Below, in pieces: positions 52,916 to 62,028 of a stretch of 64,000 nt of DNA (within the stretch, counting starts at the first letter, position 1; each line of letters begins with the position of its first letter). The notes beneath the pieces are model-generated. The model ran no database searches. It was given only the letters and a program-made list of their open reading frames with translations, and had not been told where the DNA came from. The stretch is taken from positions 38,367 through 102,366 of the forward strand of contig CAZHHG010000004.1 in NCBI GenBank assembly GCA_964532065.1, read 5' to 3'. This DNA comes from DSXH01 sp964532065 (GTDB lineage: Bacteria; Bacteroidota; Ignavibacteria; Ignavibacteriales; Melioribacteraceae). Made by a program: the position numbers and the translations under genes.

Positions 52916-53515
52916 ATGGATTTACAAAAGGACAGGGAAAATCTAGAACCGAGAGAAAACTCTGCGGAAGCCGACGAAGACTTTGGGCTGATCAGAAACT
53001 TTATCAATGGAGACGAAAGTACTTTTAGAACTCTCGTTATCAAGCATAAAGAAAAGGTGAGAAACCTTGTATTTGTTACTCTGGGTGATACTGAATATGT
53101 AGATGATATTTCTCAGGATGTATTTATAAGTGTTTACCATAAGATCAGAGAATTCAGGTTTGAATCCAAATTTACAACCTGGTTATATAGAATTACTGTA
53201 AATAAATGCAGAGACTATCTGCGTAAGAAAAAAGTAAGGAGTATTTTTGTCCCTATCGGAGATTCCGACAGGGAGTATCCAACCGGTCCTACCGGTGAAA
53301 ATTACGATATTCCACAACTTGTTCAGAACGCTATTGCAAGGTTGCCGGAAAAACTAAGAATTCCTTTAGTTCTTAGAGATATCGATGGATTAAGTTACAA
53401 GGAAATAGCCGATCAGCTGGGAACTGAGGTCGGAACGATAAAATCGAGGATTTTCCGGGCACGCGAAAGTCTGAAATTTCTATTGGAACCTTATCAAAAG
53501 GAATTAAGAGCTTGA
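52916..53515 (+). CDS. ECF-family RNA polymerase sigma factor
   Basis: A 199-residue sigma-70 family protein with only regions 2 and 4. Region 2 covers about residues 28-100 (LIRNFINGDE, then DDISQDVFISVY and FTTWLYRITVNKCRDYLRKK) and region 4 about 130-185 (ARLPEKLRIPLVLRDIDGLSYKEIADQLG ending TIKSRIFRARE, recognition helix). An extra acidic N-terminus of about 25 residues precedes region 2. An ECF-type promoter lies upstream. The next gene overlaps nearly (1 bp gap), as anti-sigma genes often do. Confidence 0.92.
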   Translation: MDLQKDRENLEPRENSAEADEDFGLIRNFINGDESTFRTLVIKHKEKVRNLVFVTLGDTEYVDDISQDVFISVYHKIREFRFESKFTTWLYRITVNKCRDYLRKKKVRSIFVPIGDSDREYPTGPTGENYDIPQLVQNAIARLPEKLRIPLVLRDIDGLSYKEIADQLGTEVGTIKSRIFRARESLKFLLEPYQKELRA

Positions 53516-53516
53516 G

Positions 53517-54821
53517 ATGCAAGAAGTAAATGAAAATAAAAACCTGAAAGAATTCATTAAAAAATACCTCCCGGTTTCATCCCTCATTATTCTAACTCTA
53601 TTCTTAATGATCTTTTTCAGATACAACAAGCGCGATATAAACAGATTAATTGAAGAGGGAAAGAATAACCTTGTTTCCTTCTATGCCCAGAACCTGAAAC
53701 CTCTTTTTGCTACTACCGAAATATCCAACGAAGACGTCTTTAACTTTGCCTTATATCAGAGTCTTCCTATCGATAAGGAAAACAACAGGGTTCTTCTGGT
53801 CTCCGATGAAATTAGCGGTAACCAGGTCTATGAAATTAAACCTTCAACTTTTAATCCCAATACTTACAATTATAATAGTTATGCCGATTTCCTTGAACTT
53901 TCACCTGTGGATAAATTGAAAGCGGACTCAATTTTAAATACATATAAAAAAGAAATTTATCTTTCAGTACTCACAAACGAAAAGAATGCTCTTGCAATAA
54001 ATCCGAAATTGGGTGATTTACAAAAGGCTGTCCTTGCGGATCTGATTGCCTTTTCGGAACAGGTCAATTATGAAAAAGCCAATAAGCTTTTCCAGATGCA
54101 GAATAAATTACTTAGCGGCAAAAACCTGACTACTTTTACTGCTTCTGCCAAAGAATTTCCTGGTAACGATTATATCTTTATCACACCCGATACTGTTCTT
54201 CAAACTGAATTTGAAATCGACACAAGAGAATTTGACAAATTAAAAGATTTGGAGCTGGAGCGTAAATTTGCGGAAGATAAACTGAAGCATATTAAAATTG
54301 AGTATGAACCTGAAAGACATGATAGTCGTTCGAAACGAAGTGTAAAAAAAGGAGAAAGAATATTTGTCCATCAGTTCGATTCCAATTTTGTTAAAGTCGT
54401 TATTCCTTTAGATGATTTAACCGCGTATAGTTCAGCCGTTTTAAACGATAGTATAAAAGCAAATCTGAAGAAAGCAGCCGATAAACTGAGAATGCTGACG
54501 GTTAATTGGGAGGATCATAAAAATAATTACACAGGCAGATCGCCAATTCCACCGCCAAAACCACCGAAAAATAAAGAATCCCTCGAATTTCAGTTTAATT
54601 TTAATCCTCAAGCTTTTGCCAGGCAGGCAATTGAAATGGTTTCAAAAGGTAATATTCAGGATTTGGAAAAATTCGGGGCAAAGATGGATTCGATGGCTAA
54701 AGCATTTGAAAAGCAATTATCGGATTCGGTTAAGAAACGTAAAGAACAATACCTGAATGAACCCTTGCCCAGAAAAATTAAAAGCAAAGTTTTACCGAAA
54801 GATTCATCCGGAAATAAATAG
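53517..54821 (+). CDS. bitopic membrane protein of unknown function next to ECF sigma
   Basis: A 434-residue protein not recognised. It has a short N-terminus, one membrane helix (about residues 17-36), and a long extracytoplasmic or cytosolic part rich in charged helices, with a proline stretch (PIPPPKPPK, about 341) and a basic C-terminus. The start lies one base after the sigma stop. Position suggests an anti-sigma or sensor for the ECF factor, but no zinc-binding anti-sigma (ZAS) motif, nor an obvious sigma-binding domain, is seen in the short N-terminus. Confidence 0.7.
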   Translation: MQEVNENKNLKEFIKKYLPVSSLIILTLFLMIFFRYNKRDINRLIEEGKNNLVSFYAQNLKPLFATTEISNEDVFNFALYQSLPIDKENNRVLLVSDEISGNQVYEIKPSTFNPNTYNYNSYADFLELSPVDKLKADSILNTYKKEIYLSVLTNEKNALAINPKLGDLQKAVLADLIAFSEQVNYEKANKLFQMQNKLLSGKNLTTFTASAKEFPGNDYIFITPDTVLQTEFEIDTREFDKLKDLELERKFAEDKLKHIKIEYEPERHDSRSKRSVKKGERIFVHQFDSNFVKVVIPLDDLTAYSSAVLNDSIKANLKKAADKLRMLTVNWEDHKNNYTGRSPIPPPKPPKNKESLEFQFNFNPQAFARQAIEMVSKGNIQDLEKFGAKMDSMAKAFEKQLSDSVKKRKEQYLNEPLPRKIKSKVLPKDSSGNK

Positions 54822-54851
54822 AGCTAATAAAAAAGAGTTGTCCCAGAATTA

Positions 54852-56903
54852 ATGAGTAATAATAATTCTAAAAATCTGATGCGCGCAAAAGGTCTGGAAA
54901 ATGCAATTCTAACTTCCATACTTCTTTTCCTCTTTAATCTTGTATTTCCATCTCACGGTACTCTTGTTCTCTCTGTAATTAATGAAATACTTATTTTCCT
55001 GGTACTGTTTTTTGTCCTTTCTTATATCCAGCCGTTTCTTAGTTCGAAAACGGATTCACCTTTAACGCTGGTTTTAAATGCCGGAATACTGGCCGCTTTA
55101 ATATTTTTTATTATTTCTGTTTCGGACTCGATACTCGGGCCATTGGCGGAACCGGGTGCAAACCTGAATATTTTTAATTCTCTCTTTTCGATACTAATAA
55201 TTTTTGTCTTTATTGCTACACTTGTTTATATACTTGCGTCATTCAGAGAACTCTTTTTTCTCAGGCAGAAAAAGGATCCGCGCACATATTTCAATACAAT
55301 GCAGGTTTTTTTCGCGCTTACGTTTTTTTCCAACCTTTTGTTTAAAATAGACGAGAATTTCGACTATCCTTATAATGCTTTCTTTGTCGTATCGATTGTT
55401 CTGATAAGCCTGAATTCTCTCCGCGTAGCGTGGATTGCTTTCCTTGTTAAAAAACAGAAGCTCTACCTTTTGATTATCTCGATAATTTTATCAATTCTTT
55501 TTGCTCTCAACTTCGGATTGTTAAGCGACACCAATACTATTCGGCAGATTATCGTAAATTTTTCGCCCGGACTCTATTCAATACTAAGTCTTACCATGAT
55601 TTACGGTATGATCTATTTCGGTGTAATCTTTTTTACAACACTTTTTCATCTTCCAACAGCGGAGGCCTTCGACCGGAAAGCCGAAGAAGTCTCCTCCCTT
55701 ATGGATCTTACTAAACTGATTACACAGGTATTCGACTTTAAAGAACTGGCCGATACAGTTACCTCAATAACAACTAAGGTCTGTAATTCTTATGCTGCAT
55801 GGCTTGTTACCAAAAATGAAAATGAAATGGAATTAAATTCCGTTAACAATATCGGTTATGTTGAAGCCGATAAGCTTACCAAAATCCTGTTAAATTCGGA
55901 GGATCAGGATCAGCAGCGGGTCCAGACAATTTACTTCGATTCCGTCAGCTCCGAACTTAAATCCGTTATGAAAGAATTCCGATCGATTGCTATAGCTCCT
56001 CTTAAGCTTCAAGGTCAGGTAAATGGATTCCTTATTACTGCCCGTCATAAGGATGTCAACTTTGACGAGGATGAGAAGAGATCACTACAGGCATTTGCCG
56101 ACTATGCCGCAGTAGCTCTTGAAAATGCTAAACTTATTGCGGAGTCGATTGAGAAAGAAAGACTGGAAAAAGAACTCGATGTTGCAAGGGACATTCAGAG
56201 AAAGATTCTGCCGGATCATGTTCCTGTATCACGCGATTTTGAAGTTGCCGCTCTCTTTGTTCCCGCATTTGAAGTCGGCGGGGATTATTACGACTTTTTT
56301 AATATAGCGGATGATAAGCTTGCATTCGTTGTTGCTGATGTTTCCGGTAAGGGGATTTCCGCAGCTTTTATTATGGCGGAAGTTAAAGGAATATTTGAAT
56401 CGCTCTCCAAATTAATTCTAAATCCCCGGGATCTGTTAATTAAAGTAAATGAAATTCTGAAAGAAAGTTTGGATAAGAAGAGTTTTGTAACTGTCGTTTA
56501 TGGCATTCTAAATCAATCAACCGGCGAACTTGTTTTTGCACGGGCCGGTCATCCCCCTGTTTTTGTCTGTTCAGGCAACGGAGTAGAAAGGTTCCAACCG
56601 AACGGAATAGGAATTGGTCTCGACTATTCCAACGGATTTGCAAATACGTTAAAAGAAATGCAAATTGTATTGAAAAATGATGATATTGTTGCGTTTTATT
56701 CGGATGGTATTCCCGAAGCCAAGAATTCGAACGACGAGGACTTCGGATACGATCGATTCGAACAGATAATCTATCAGAATCGCGAAAAAAGCCTCGATGA
56801 AATTTCGAATATCCTTATGCATGATCTTACCATTTTTTCCAAAGATCATTCACAGCATGACGATATTACATTAGTTTTAATAAAGTGGAATAAAAAGAAT
56901 TAA
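54852..56903 (+). CDS. membrane SpoIIE/RsbU-type serine phosphatase with GAF domain
   Basis: A 683-residue protein: about seven to eight membrane helices (residues 15-265), a GAF-like domain (about 285-425), a short coiled linker and a PP2C SpoIIE phosphatase (about 460-683). Metal-binding aspartates are visible: GGDYYD, VADVSGKG, FYSDGIPEA and HDDITLV. Such enzymes dephosphorylate STAS antagonists to release a sigma factor. The membrane part may sense a signal. Next comes a STAS gene, 18 bp away, its likely substrate. Confidence 0.9.
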   Translation: MSNNNSKNLMRAKGLENAILTSILLFLFNLVFPSHGTLVLSVINEILIFLVLFFVLSYIQPFLSSKTDSPLTLVLNAGILAALIFFIISVSDSILGPLAEPGANLNIFNSLFSILIIFVFIATLVYILASFRELFFLRQKKDPRTYFNTMQVFFALTFFSNLLFKIDENFDYPYNAFFVVSIVLISLNSLRVAWIAFLVKKQKLYLLIISIILSILFALNFGLLSDTNTIRQIIVNFSPGLYSILSLTMIYGMIYFGVIFFTTLFHLPTAEAFDRKAEEVSSLMDLTKLITQVFDFKELADTVTSITTKVCNSYAAWLVTKNENEMELNSVNNIGYVEADKLTKILLNSEDQDQQRVQTIYFDSVSSELKSVMKEFRSIAIAPLKLQGQVNGFLITARHKDVNFDEDEKRSLQAFADYAAVALENAKLIAESIEKERLEKELDVARDIQRKILPDHVPVSRDFEVAALFVPAFEVGGDYYDFFNIADDKLAFVVADVSGKGISAAFIMAEVKGIFESLSKLILNPRDLLIKVNEILKESLDKKSFVTVVYGILNQSTGELVFARAGHPPVFVCSGNGVERFQPNGIGIGLDYSNGFANTLKEMQIVLKNDDIVAFYSDGIPEAKNSNDEDFGYDRFEQIIYQNREKSLDEISNILMHDLTIFSKDHSQHDDITLVLIKWNKKN

Positions 56904-56921
56904 AAACAATCGGAGTATTTA

Positions 56922-57281
56922 ATGGCGGATTTCAATGTCAACTTACGGGGTATTGGTTCCGTAAGTGTAATTGATGTAAATGGGTATCTTGATGCTCACA
57001 CCGCGCCTGAACTGGAAAATGTATTCAACAAACTGCTTGATGAGAAAAATTTTAGAGTGGTGGTTAATTTTAACGATCTCAAATATATCAGCAGTGCAGG
57101 TTTGGGGGTTTTCATGGCCTATGTGGAAACTATGCGGGAAAATAAAGGGGATATTAAATTCTCCAATATGAAGGAGAGTGTCTATAATATTTTCGACCTG
57201 CTCGGTTTTCCTATTCTCTATGAATTCTATAAAGATGAAAATGAAGCCGTCAGAAAATTTAATGAGCAGAGCCTGTCTTGA
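56922..57281 (+). CDS. STAS-domain anti-sigma factor antagonist (RsbV type)
   Basis: A 119-residue STAS protein with the switch loop KYISSAGLGVFMA (about residues 55-67). It lies between a phosphatase and an RsbW-like kinase, overlapping the kinase start by 4 bp, so the three form a complete partner-switching set. Confidence 0.92.
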   Translation: MADFNVNLRGIGSVSVIDVNGYLDAHTAPELENVFNKLLDEKNFRVVVNFNDLKYISSAGLGVFMAYVETMRENKGDIKFSNMKESVYNIFDLLGFPILYEFYKDENEAVRKFNEQSLS

Positions 57282-57715
57282 TTTACCCTAATAAAAAAAT
57301 AGAAAAGGAGATTGTTGTTAAAAGCAGTACCGACAATCTTTCCCAGGTAAGGGACTTTACCAGGAAAGCAGCCGAAGAAAGCGGCTTTAACGAGGAAACT
57401 GTCGGCAAAATTATTCTTGCTGTTGACGAAGCATGCACAAATATTATTAAACACGCCTATAAATACTCACCGGATGGTAAAATAGAAATTTCTATAAAAT
57501 TCGATTCAACCAGATTTTCAATTTCGATTATTGATGAAGGAATTCATTTTAATCCTAATTCCGTGCCCGAACCGAATATTGTTGAATATTATAAACAGAA
57601 AAAAGTCGGCGGACTTGGTATATTTCTGATGAAAAAACTGATGGATGAAGTGAATTATGCCACTATCAGCGGAAATAAAAATCAAGTTATTTTAGTTAAA
57701 TATCTTACCCAATAG
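57278..57715 (+). CDS. RsbW/SpoIIAB-type anti-sigma serine kinase
   Basis: A 145-residue HATPase-fold kinase of the anti-sigma type. Motifs: N box DEACTNIIKHAYKY (about residues 48-61), DEGIHFNP (about 87), and GGLGIFLMKKLMDEVNY (about 109-125). It starts at TTG inside the STAS stop, which is usual for coupled genes here. It would phosphorylate the STAS protein and bind a sigma factor; whether it binds the ECF factor upstream is not shown. Confidence 0.88.
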   Translation: MIYPNKKIEKEIVVKSSTDNLSQVRDFTRKAAEESGFNEETVGKIILAVDEACTNIIKHAYKYSPDGKIEISIKFDSTRFSISIIDEGIHFNPNSVPEPNIVEYYKQKKVGGLGIFLMKKLMDEVNYATISGNKNQVILVKYLTQ

Positions 57716-57717
57716 GG

Positions 57718-59397
57718 ATGCAAACAACCGATCATAATGCAACCTTAAGGAATTTTTCAGCTCTTGTAGATTTCAGCAATCTGGTCAATTCCAGTCTCGA
57801 TCTCAATTTTGCACTTAACAATATTCTGTTAACCTGTTTCGGTAAATTTCACGCTTCCAAAGGTCTAATCGCCTTATTCAACGATGATGGAATTCTTGAA
57901 ATTAAATCCCACAAGGGAATTCTAAAAAAAGTTACAGACAATTTTCCAGCTATTTCACAGTGCGACATTAATACCAATCAGGAATTAAAAAGTTTTATTG
58001 AAATGAACGGCTTTCCAATCTGTCAGGAAATAAAATCTTCTGAAGGCACCAAAGGAATACTGCTCCTTGGTAACAGGCTGACAAACAGAAATTATGACAG
58101 CGAAGACATCGAATTCCTTAAGACCATTTTGAATGTCGGGGCTACGGCAATTGAAAATTCTCTTACTGTTGAAAAACTGAAAAAAGTAAATCGCGATCTC
58201 GACGGGAAAATTAACCAGCTCTATTCATTATTCGATCTTGGTAAAGAGTTCAGCGGAATTTTACAGGTTGAAAACATTGCCCGGCTCCTTGTTTATTCAC
58301 TTATTGGTCAGATGCTCGTTTCCAAATATTCGATTTTAACATGCAGCGACGGCAGTTTCTCTATTCTCGAAAACCGTTTCGATGAGTCGCGTCTTTCAAA
58401 AGCGTTAAAAGATTGTCACGCAGGCAGATTCAGCGGACCACTGAATAGAGAGGATATGACGGGAGATCTTCGAGTTTTTGCGGAACTCGGTGTGGATCTT
58501 ATCGTTCCTATGCAGATTAAAAATACAACTAAAGGACTTATCATTCTGGGAAAACGTAAGAACGATCTTGCTTACACTAAGTCCGACATAGAATTTGTAT
58601 CTTCATTAGGAAGTCTTGCTATTATATCGATTGAGAACGCAAGATTATTCACAGAAGCACTTGAAAAGCAGAGGCTCGAAAAGGATCTCGAAACCGCCCG
58701 TAATATTCAGAAAAATCTTTTACCCAAGAAATTCCCGGTATTTTCCAATCTGGAAATTGATGCGTATAACGCCTCGGCCAAAATGGTTGGCGGCGATTAT
58801 TATGATGTGGTAAAATTGGACAATAACCGTGTGCTTGTGGCTATTGCAGATGTGTCCGGTAAAGGAGTTCCTGCGGCTCTATTAATGGCTAATGTTCAGG
58901 CATTTCTTAAATCGATCTGCAAACAGAACCTTCCTCTTGCCGAAGCTACCAACCTGATGAATGACCTTGTTGCTGAAAATACAACTATGGGTAGCTTTAT
59001 TACATTTTTCTGGGCCCTTTTCGAGAATGATACTAAAAAATTAACTTACGTTAATGCAGGGCATAATCCTCCTTTGCACGTCTATAATGGTAGAATTAAT
59101 AAGTTTAAGAAAGGCGGTATGATTTTGGGAGTTTTACCTACGACAATACCATACGTCTCTGAAACCATTCAGCTCGAATCGGGGCAGGCTGTTGTGCTGT
59201 TTACAGACGGAATTACTGAAGCAATGAATAAAAACGGAGAGGAATTTTCTGATGAAAAACTAGAAAAAATTGTCTCTAGTATTTATAACGAATCTCCGAA
59301 ATCTATTCTCGATAAAATAAAAGCTCAGGTTGAGGAATTTACCGTTGGAGCTGAACAGAGTGATGATATTACCTGTCTGGTTTTAAAGGTGAAATAA
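57718..59397 (+). CDS. soluble GAF-GAF-SpoIIE serine phosphatase
   Basis: A 559-residue cytosolic phosphatase: two GAF-like domains (about residues 10-155 and 170-305), a linker helix (LETARNIQKNLLPKKFP, about 325-341) and a SpoIIE domain (345-559) with GGDYYD, IADVSGKG, FTDGITEA and SDDITCL. No membrane helix. It starts two bases after the kinase stop. Input may be a small ligand bound by the GAF domains. Confidence 0.9.
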   Translation: MQTTDHNATLRNFSALVDFSNLVNSSLDLNFALNNILLTCFGKFHASKGLIALFNDDGILEIKSHKGILKKVTDNFPAISQCDINTNQELKSFIEMNGFPICQEIKSSEGTKGILLLGNRLTNRNYDSEDIEFLKTILNVGATAIENSLTVEKLKKVNRDLDGKINQLYSLFDLGKEFSGILQVENIARLLVYSLIGQMLVSKYSILTCSDGSFSILENRFDESRLSKALKDCHAGRFSGPLNREDMTGDLRVFAELGVDLIVPMQIKNTTKGLIILGKRKNDLAYTKSDIEFVSSLGSLAIISIENARLFTEALEKQRLEKDLETARNIQKNLLPKKFPVFSNLEIDAYNASAKMVGGDYYDVVKLDNNRVLVAIADVSGKGVPAALLMANVQAFLKSICKQNLPLAEATNLMNDLVAENTTMGSFITFFWALFENDTKKLTYVNAGHNPPLHVYNGRINKFKKGGMILGVLPTTIPYVSETIQLESGQAVVLFTDGITEAMNKNGEEFSDEKLEKIVSSIYNESPKSILDKIKAQVEEFTVGAEQSDDITCLVLKVK

Positions 59398-61961
59398 TGT
59401 TTAATGAAACTCAAAAATTCCTGGCTAAACACCGGCTCAAATTTATTATAGCGATAACTCTTCTTTTTGCAATAATTAGTGCAATTAATTTCATATTTGT
59501 TTACAGTGTCACAGCTCAGTCCAATGATGAATGTCTCTGGATGCAGAAGAAGGAAAGCATCGACTCTGTAAAAATAATATTTGATCAGGTAAAGGAAGGG
59601 GGCGTCGCCTGGCAGGCGGGTATAAGAGACGGTGATATTCTTGTCGCTATCGACGGTAAAAAAGCGAAGGATACATTCATCGCTACCCAGATTCTGGATA
59701 AAGTTCAGAAAGGCGATTACGCAACTTATACCGTTAAAAGAGGGAATGAAGTCTTTAATACTCCGGTTCTAGTAAAAAAACTTATCAATATTCAGGGTCT
59801 CGCCTTTGTACTTCTTTCATCAATCTGGCTCATAGTCGGTTTCTTTGTTGTAATAGCAAAACCGAACGGAAGAACGCAATCTTTATTCTTCAGGATTGGG
59901 CTTGTACTGGTTCTCAACGCATCAGTCTCCATGCTTTACAGAGGTTATGTTGTTGATAATCCACTCTTCAGAAACAAATTCATTCCTTTAATAATTGATA
60001 ATGTTTCGCAATTTGCGGCAATCTTTCTTCCCTTCATGCTGTTCAAATTCTTCTCGATCTTTCCGAAAGATTTCTTCTATGTAACTAAAAAATGGTTTTC
60101 CTCTCGAATCTATGTCATACCGGTTATAATTTCCTTATTCATTCTGATTATCAAAATAATCTTTTTATATCAGTATAGAATCGAATCGTTATATATGAAG
60201 ATCAGTTTGTGGATTGGAATTTTCAGCGGATCGGGTTTTGTAGTCGGATTCATATTGTTGTTGATTGGTTATCTAAGACTTAAGACACGGCAGGAGCGTG
60301 TTCCGATCTTTTTTATACTCATTGCTTATCTGGTTGGAGTTCTCGCTCTTATCTATTCAAATTTTCTGGCACCTTCTATCGGAGGATTAATATTCAATAA
60401 TCCGGCCTATTTCACACCTATCATTCTAATTGCCTTATTACCCGTGGCTTTCGGTTATTCTATTTTCCGATATTCCTTGATGGATGTAAGCGAGATTGTC
60501 AGAAATACAATTATTTATGGTACAGCTACGGTTTCTCTGGCAGGTATCTACTTCCTTATAATTTATATAGCAGGTCAGCAGATTGGAGCGGCAATAACTG
60601 ACGAATACCAGGGAATTGTGGCGGGAGTGATTTTTGTCCTCTTTGCTATTGTTTTTCAATCGACAAAGGATCGATTCCAGGATCTTCTTACAGAAAAGTT
60701 TTACCCGGAGCAATTCGCGTTTCAGAAAAATCTGCTCAAGTTCAGTAATGAAATATCGGCTATTGTCGGAATGGAGAATATACTTAACTCAACCGAACAG
60801 CTGTTCGTTAAATCCCTCCGGCTTAACAATTTCGGAATAATGATCAATCACAACAATTCGGAAAAATTCTTTTCGCTTGTCCGGAACCAGGGTTTTTATA
60901 ATACGCAGCTGAAGATTTATGACGAAAACTCTGCAATCGAGAAATTTTTCCTGGCCGAAATTGCATCAGGGAAAAAACCGATAATAGAGAGACAGGATTT
61001 TAAACATTCGGCGGACGGAAGATTCTCAGCCCTTCTGGATGAAGAAATTTTTACTATTGTTCCGCTTATAATAAAATCGAAAATAATCGGACTTCTCTTA
61101 TTCGGTGTTAAGTATTCCGGATCTCAGTTTACTCTTAAAGAGGCGGAATTACTCATCGCTGCGGCGAGTCAGACCGCTATATCTATCGAAAGCGCCCGTC
61201 TCTATGAATCGGAACTCGATAAGCATAAAATAGAAAGAGATCTTGAGAATGCCAGAAGGATTCAGGAAAGCCTGCTACCTAAATCGTTTCCTAAAATTTC
61301 CGGATTGGATGTTTACGGAGCTATGATTCCTGCAATGCATGTTGGAGGAGATTATTACGACCTGATAAAGATATCCGACGACAAGCTCTTTATTGTGATT
61401 AGCGACGTTTCCGGTAAAGGATTAAGCGCATCGTTTTATATGTCCAAAATTCAAACTATGGTTAAGCTCTATTGCACAGAGGGAAGGACACCCAAGGATA
61501 TTCTGACTGAAATTAATAAGAGAATTTACAACGAAATTGAAAAGAACTGGTTTATAACAATTTCACTCGCACTTATTGATTTCGGTAAAAGGGAAATGAC
61601 TATAGCAAGAGCAGGGCATACTCCTCTTGTAAAAATCAATAGTAATATATATGAATTGTATCAGCCGGGCGGAGTTGGTGTAGGTCTTGATAAAGGGGAA
61701 ATATTTTCCGAATCCCTTGAAGAAATAACCCTTTCAATAAATTCCGGTGACCTGCTATTCTTTTTCTCTGATGGCATTACCGAATTAATGAACAGCAGTG
61801 GCGAGTTATATGGAATAACGAGAATGAAAGAATTACTTAAGTTGAGTAAGGACTTAAGCTGTAGAGAGATTGGCAGGAAACTGGTTGAGGATCTGGAATC
61901 TTTCAGGGGAAACACTCACCAGTACGATGATATCACTTTTATTATTCTAAAAGTAGTTTAA
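59397..61961 (+). CDS. membrane PDZ-7TM-GAF-SpoIIE serine phosphatase
   Basis: An 854-residue protein: one N-terminal helix (about 15-37), an extracytoplasmic PDZ domain (about 55-122, VAWQAGIRDGDILVAIDG), about seven to eight membrane helices (about 130-400), a GAF-like domain (about 435-600) and a SpoIIE phosphatase (about 625-854) with GGDYYD, ISDVSGKG, FSDGITEL and YDDITFI. The PDZ domain suggests that misfolded or C-terminal peptides outside the membrane are sensed. The start overlaps the previous stop by one base. A terminator follows. Confidence 0.9.
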   Translation: MFNETQKFLAKHRLKFIIAITLLFAIISAINFIFVYSVTAQSNDECLWMQKKESIDSVKIIFDQVKEGGVAWQAGIRDGDILVAIDGKKAKDTFIATQILDKVQKGDYATYTVKRGNEVFNTPVLVKKLINIQGLAFVLLSSIWLIVGFFVVIAKPNGRTQSLFFRIGLVLVLNASVSMLYRGYVVDNPLFRNKFIPLIIDNVSQFAAIFLPFMLFKFFSIFPKDFFYVTKKWFSSRIYVIPVIISLFILIIKIIFLYQYRIESLYMKISLWIGIFSGSGFVVGFILLLIGYLRLKTRQERVPIFFILIAYLVGVLALIYSNFLAPSIGGLIFNNPAYFTPIILIALLPVAFGYSIFRYSLMDVSEIVRNTIIYGTATVSLAGIYFLIIYIAGQQIGAAITDEYQGIVAGVIFVLFAIVFQSTKDRFQDLLTEKFYPEQFAFQKNLLKFSNEISAIVGMENILNSTEQLFVKSLRLNNFGIMINHNNSEKFFSLVRNQGFYNTQLKIYDENSAIEKFFLAEIASGKKPIIERQDFKHSADGRFSALLDEEIFTIVPLIIKSKIIGLLLFGVKYSGSQFTLKEAELLIAAASQTAISIESARLYESELDKHKIERDLENARRIQESLLPKSFPKISGLDVYGAMIPAMHVGGDYYDLIKISDDKLFIVISDVSGKGLSASFYMSKIQTMVKLYCTEGRTPKDILTEINKRIYNEIEKNWFITISLALIDFGKREMTIARAGHTPLVKINSNIYELYQPGGVGVGLDKGEIFSESLEEITLSINSGDLLFFFSDGITELMNSSGELYGITRMKELLKLSKDLSCREIGRKLVEDLESFRGNTHQYDDITFIILKVV

Positions 61962-61986
61962 TTTTTTAATGGAATTTTCAGGACAC

Positions 61987-62014
61987 AAAAAAACCGGCGG
62001 CTGCCGGTTTTTTT
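61987..62014. terminator. bidirectional intrinsic terminator
   Basis: Arms 61987-61998 and 62003-62014 (AAAAAAACCGGC / GCCGGTTTTTTT) with a four-base loop, flanked by A and T runs. It closes the phosphatase cluster (+) and secF (-). Confidence 0.92.
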
Positions 62015-62028
62015 GTTTTCAAATGTTA

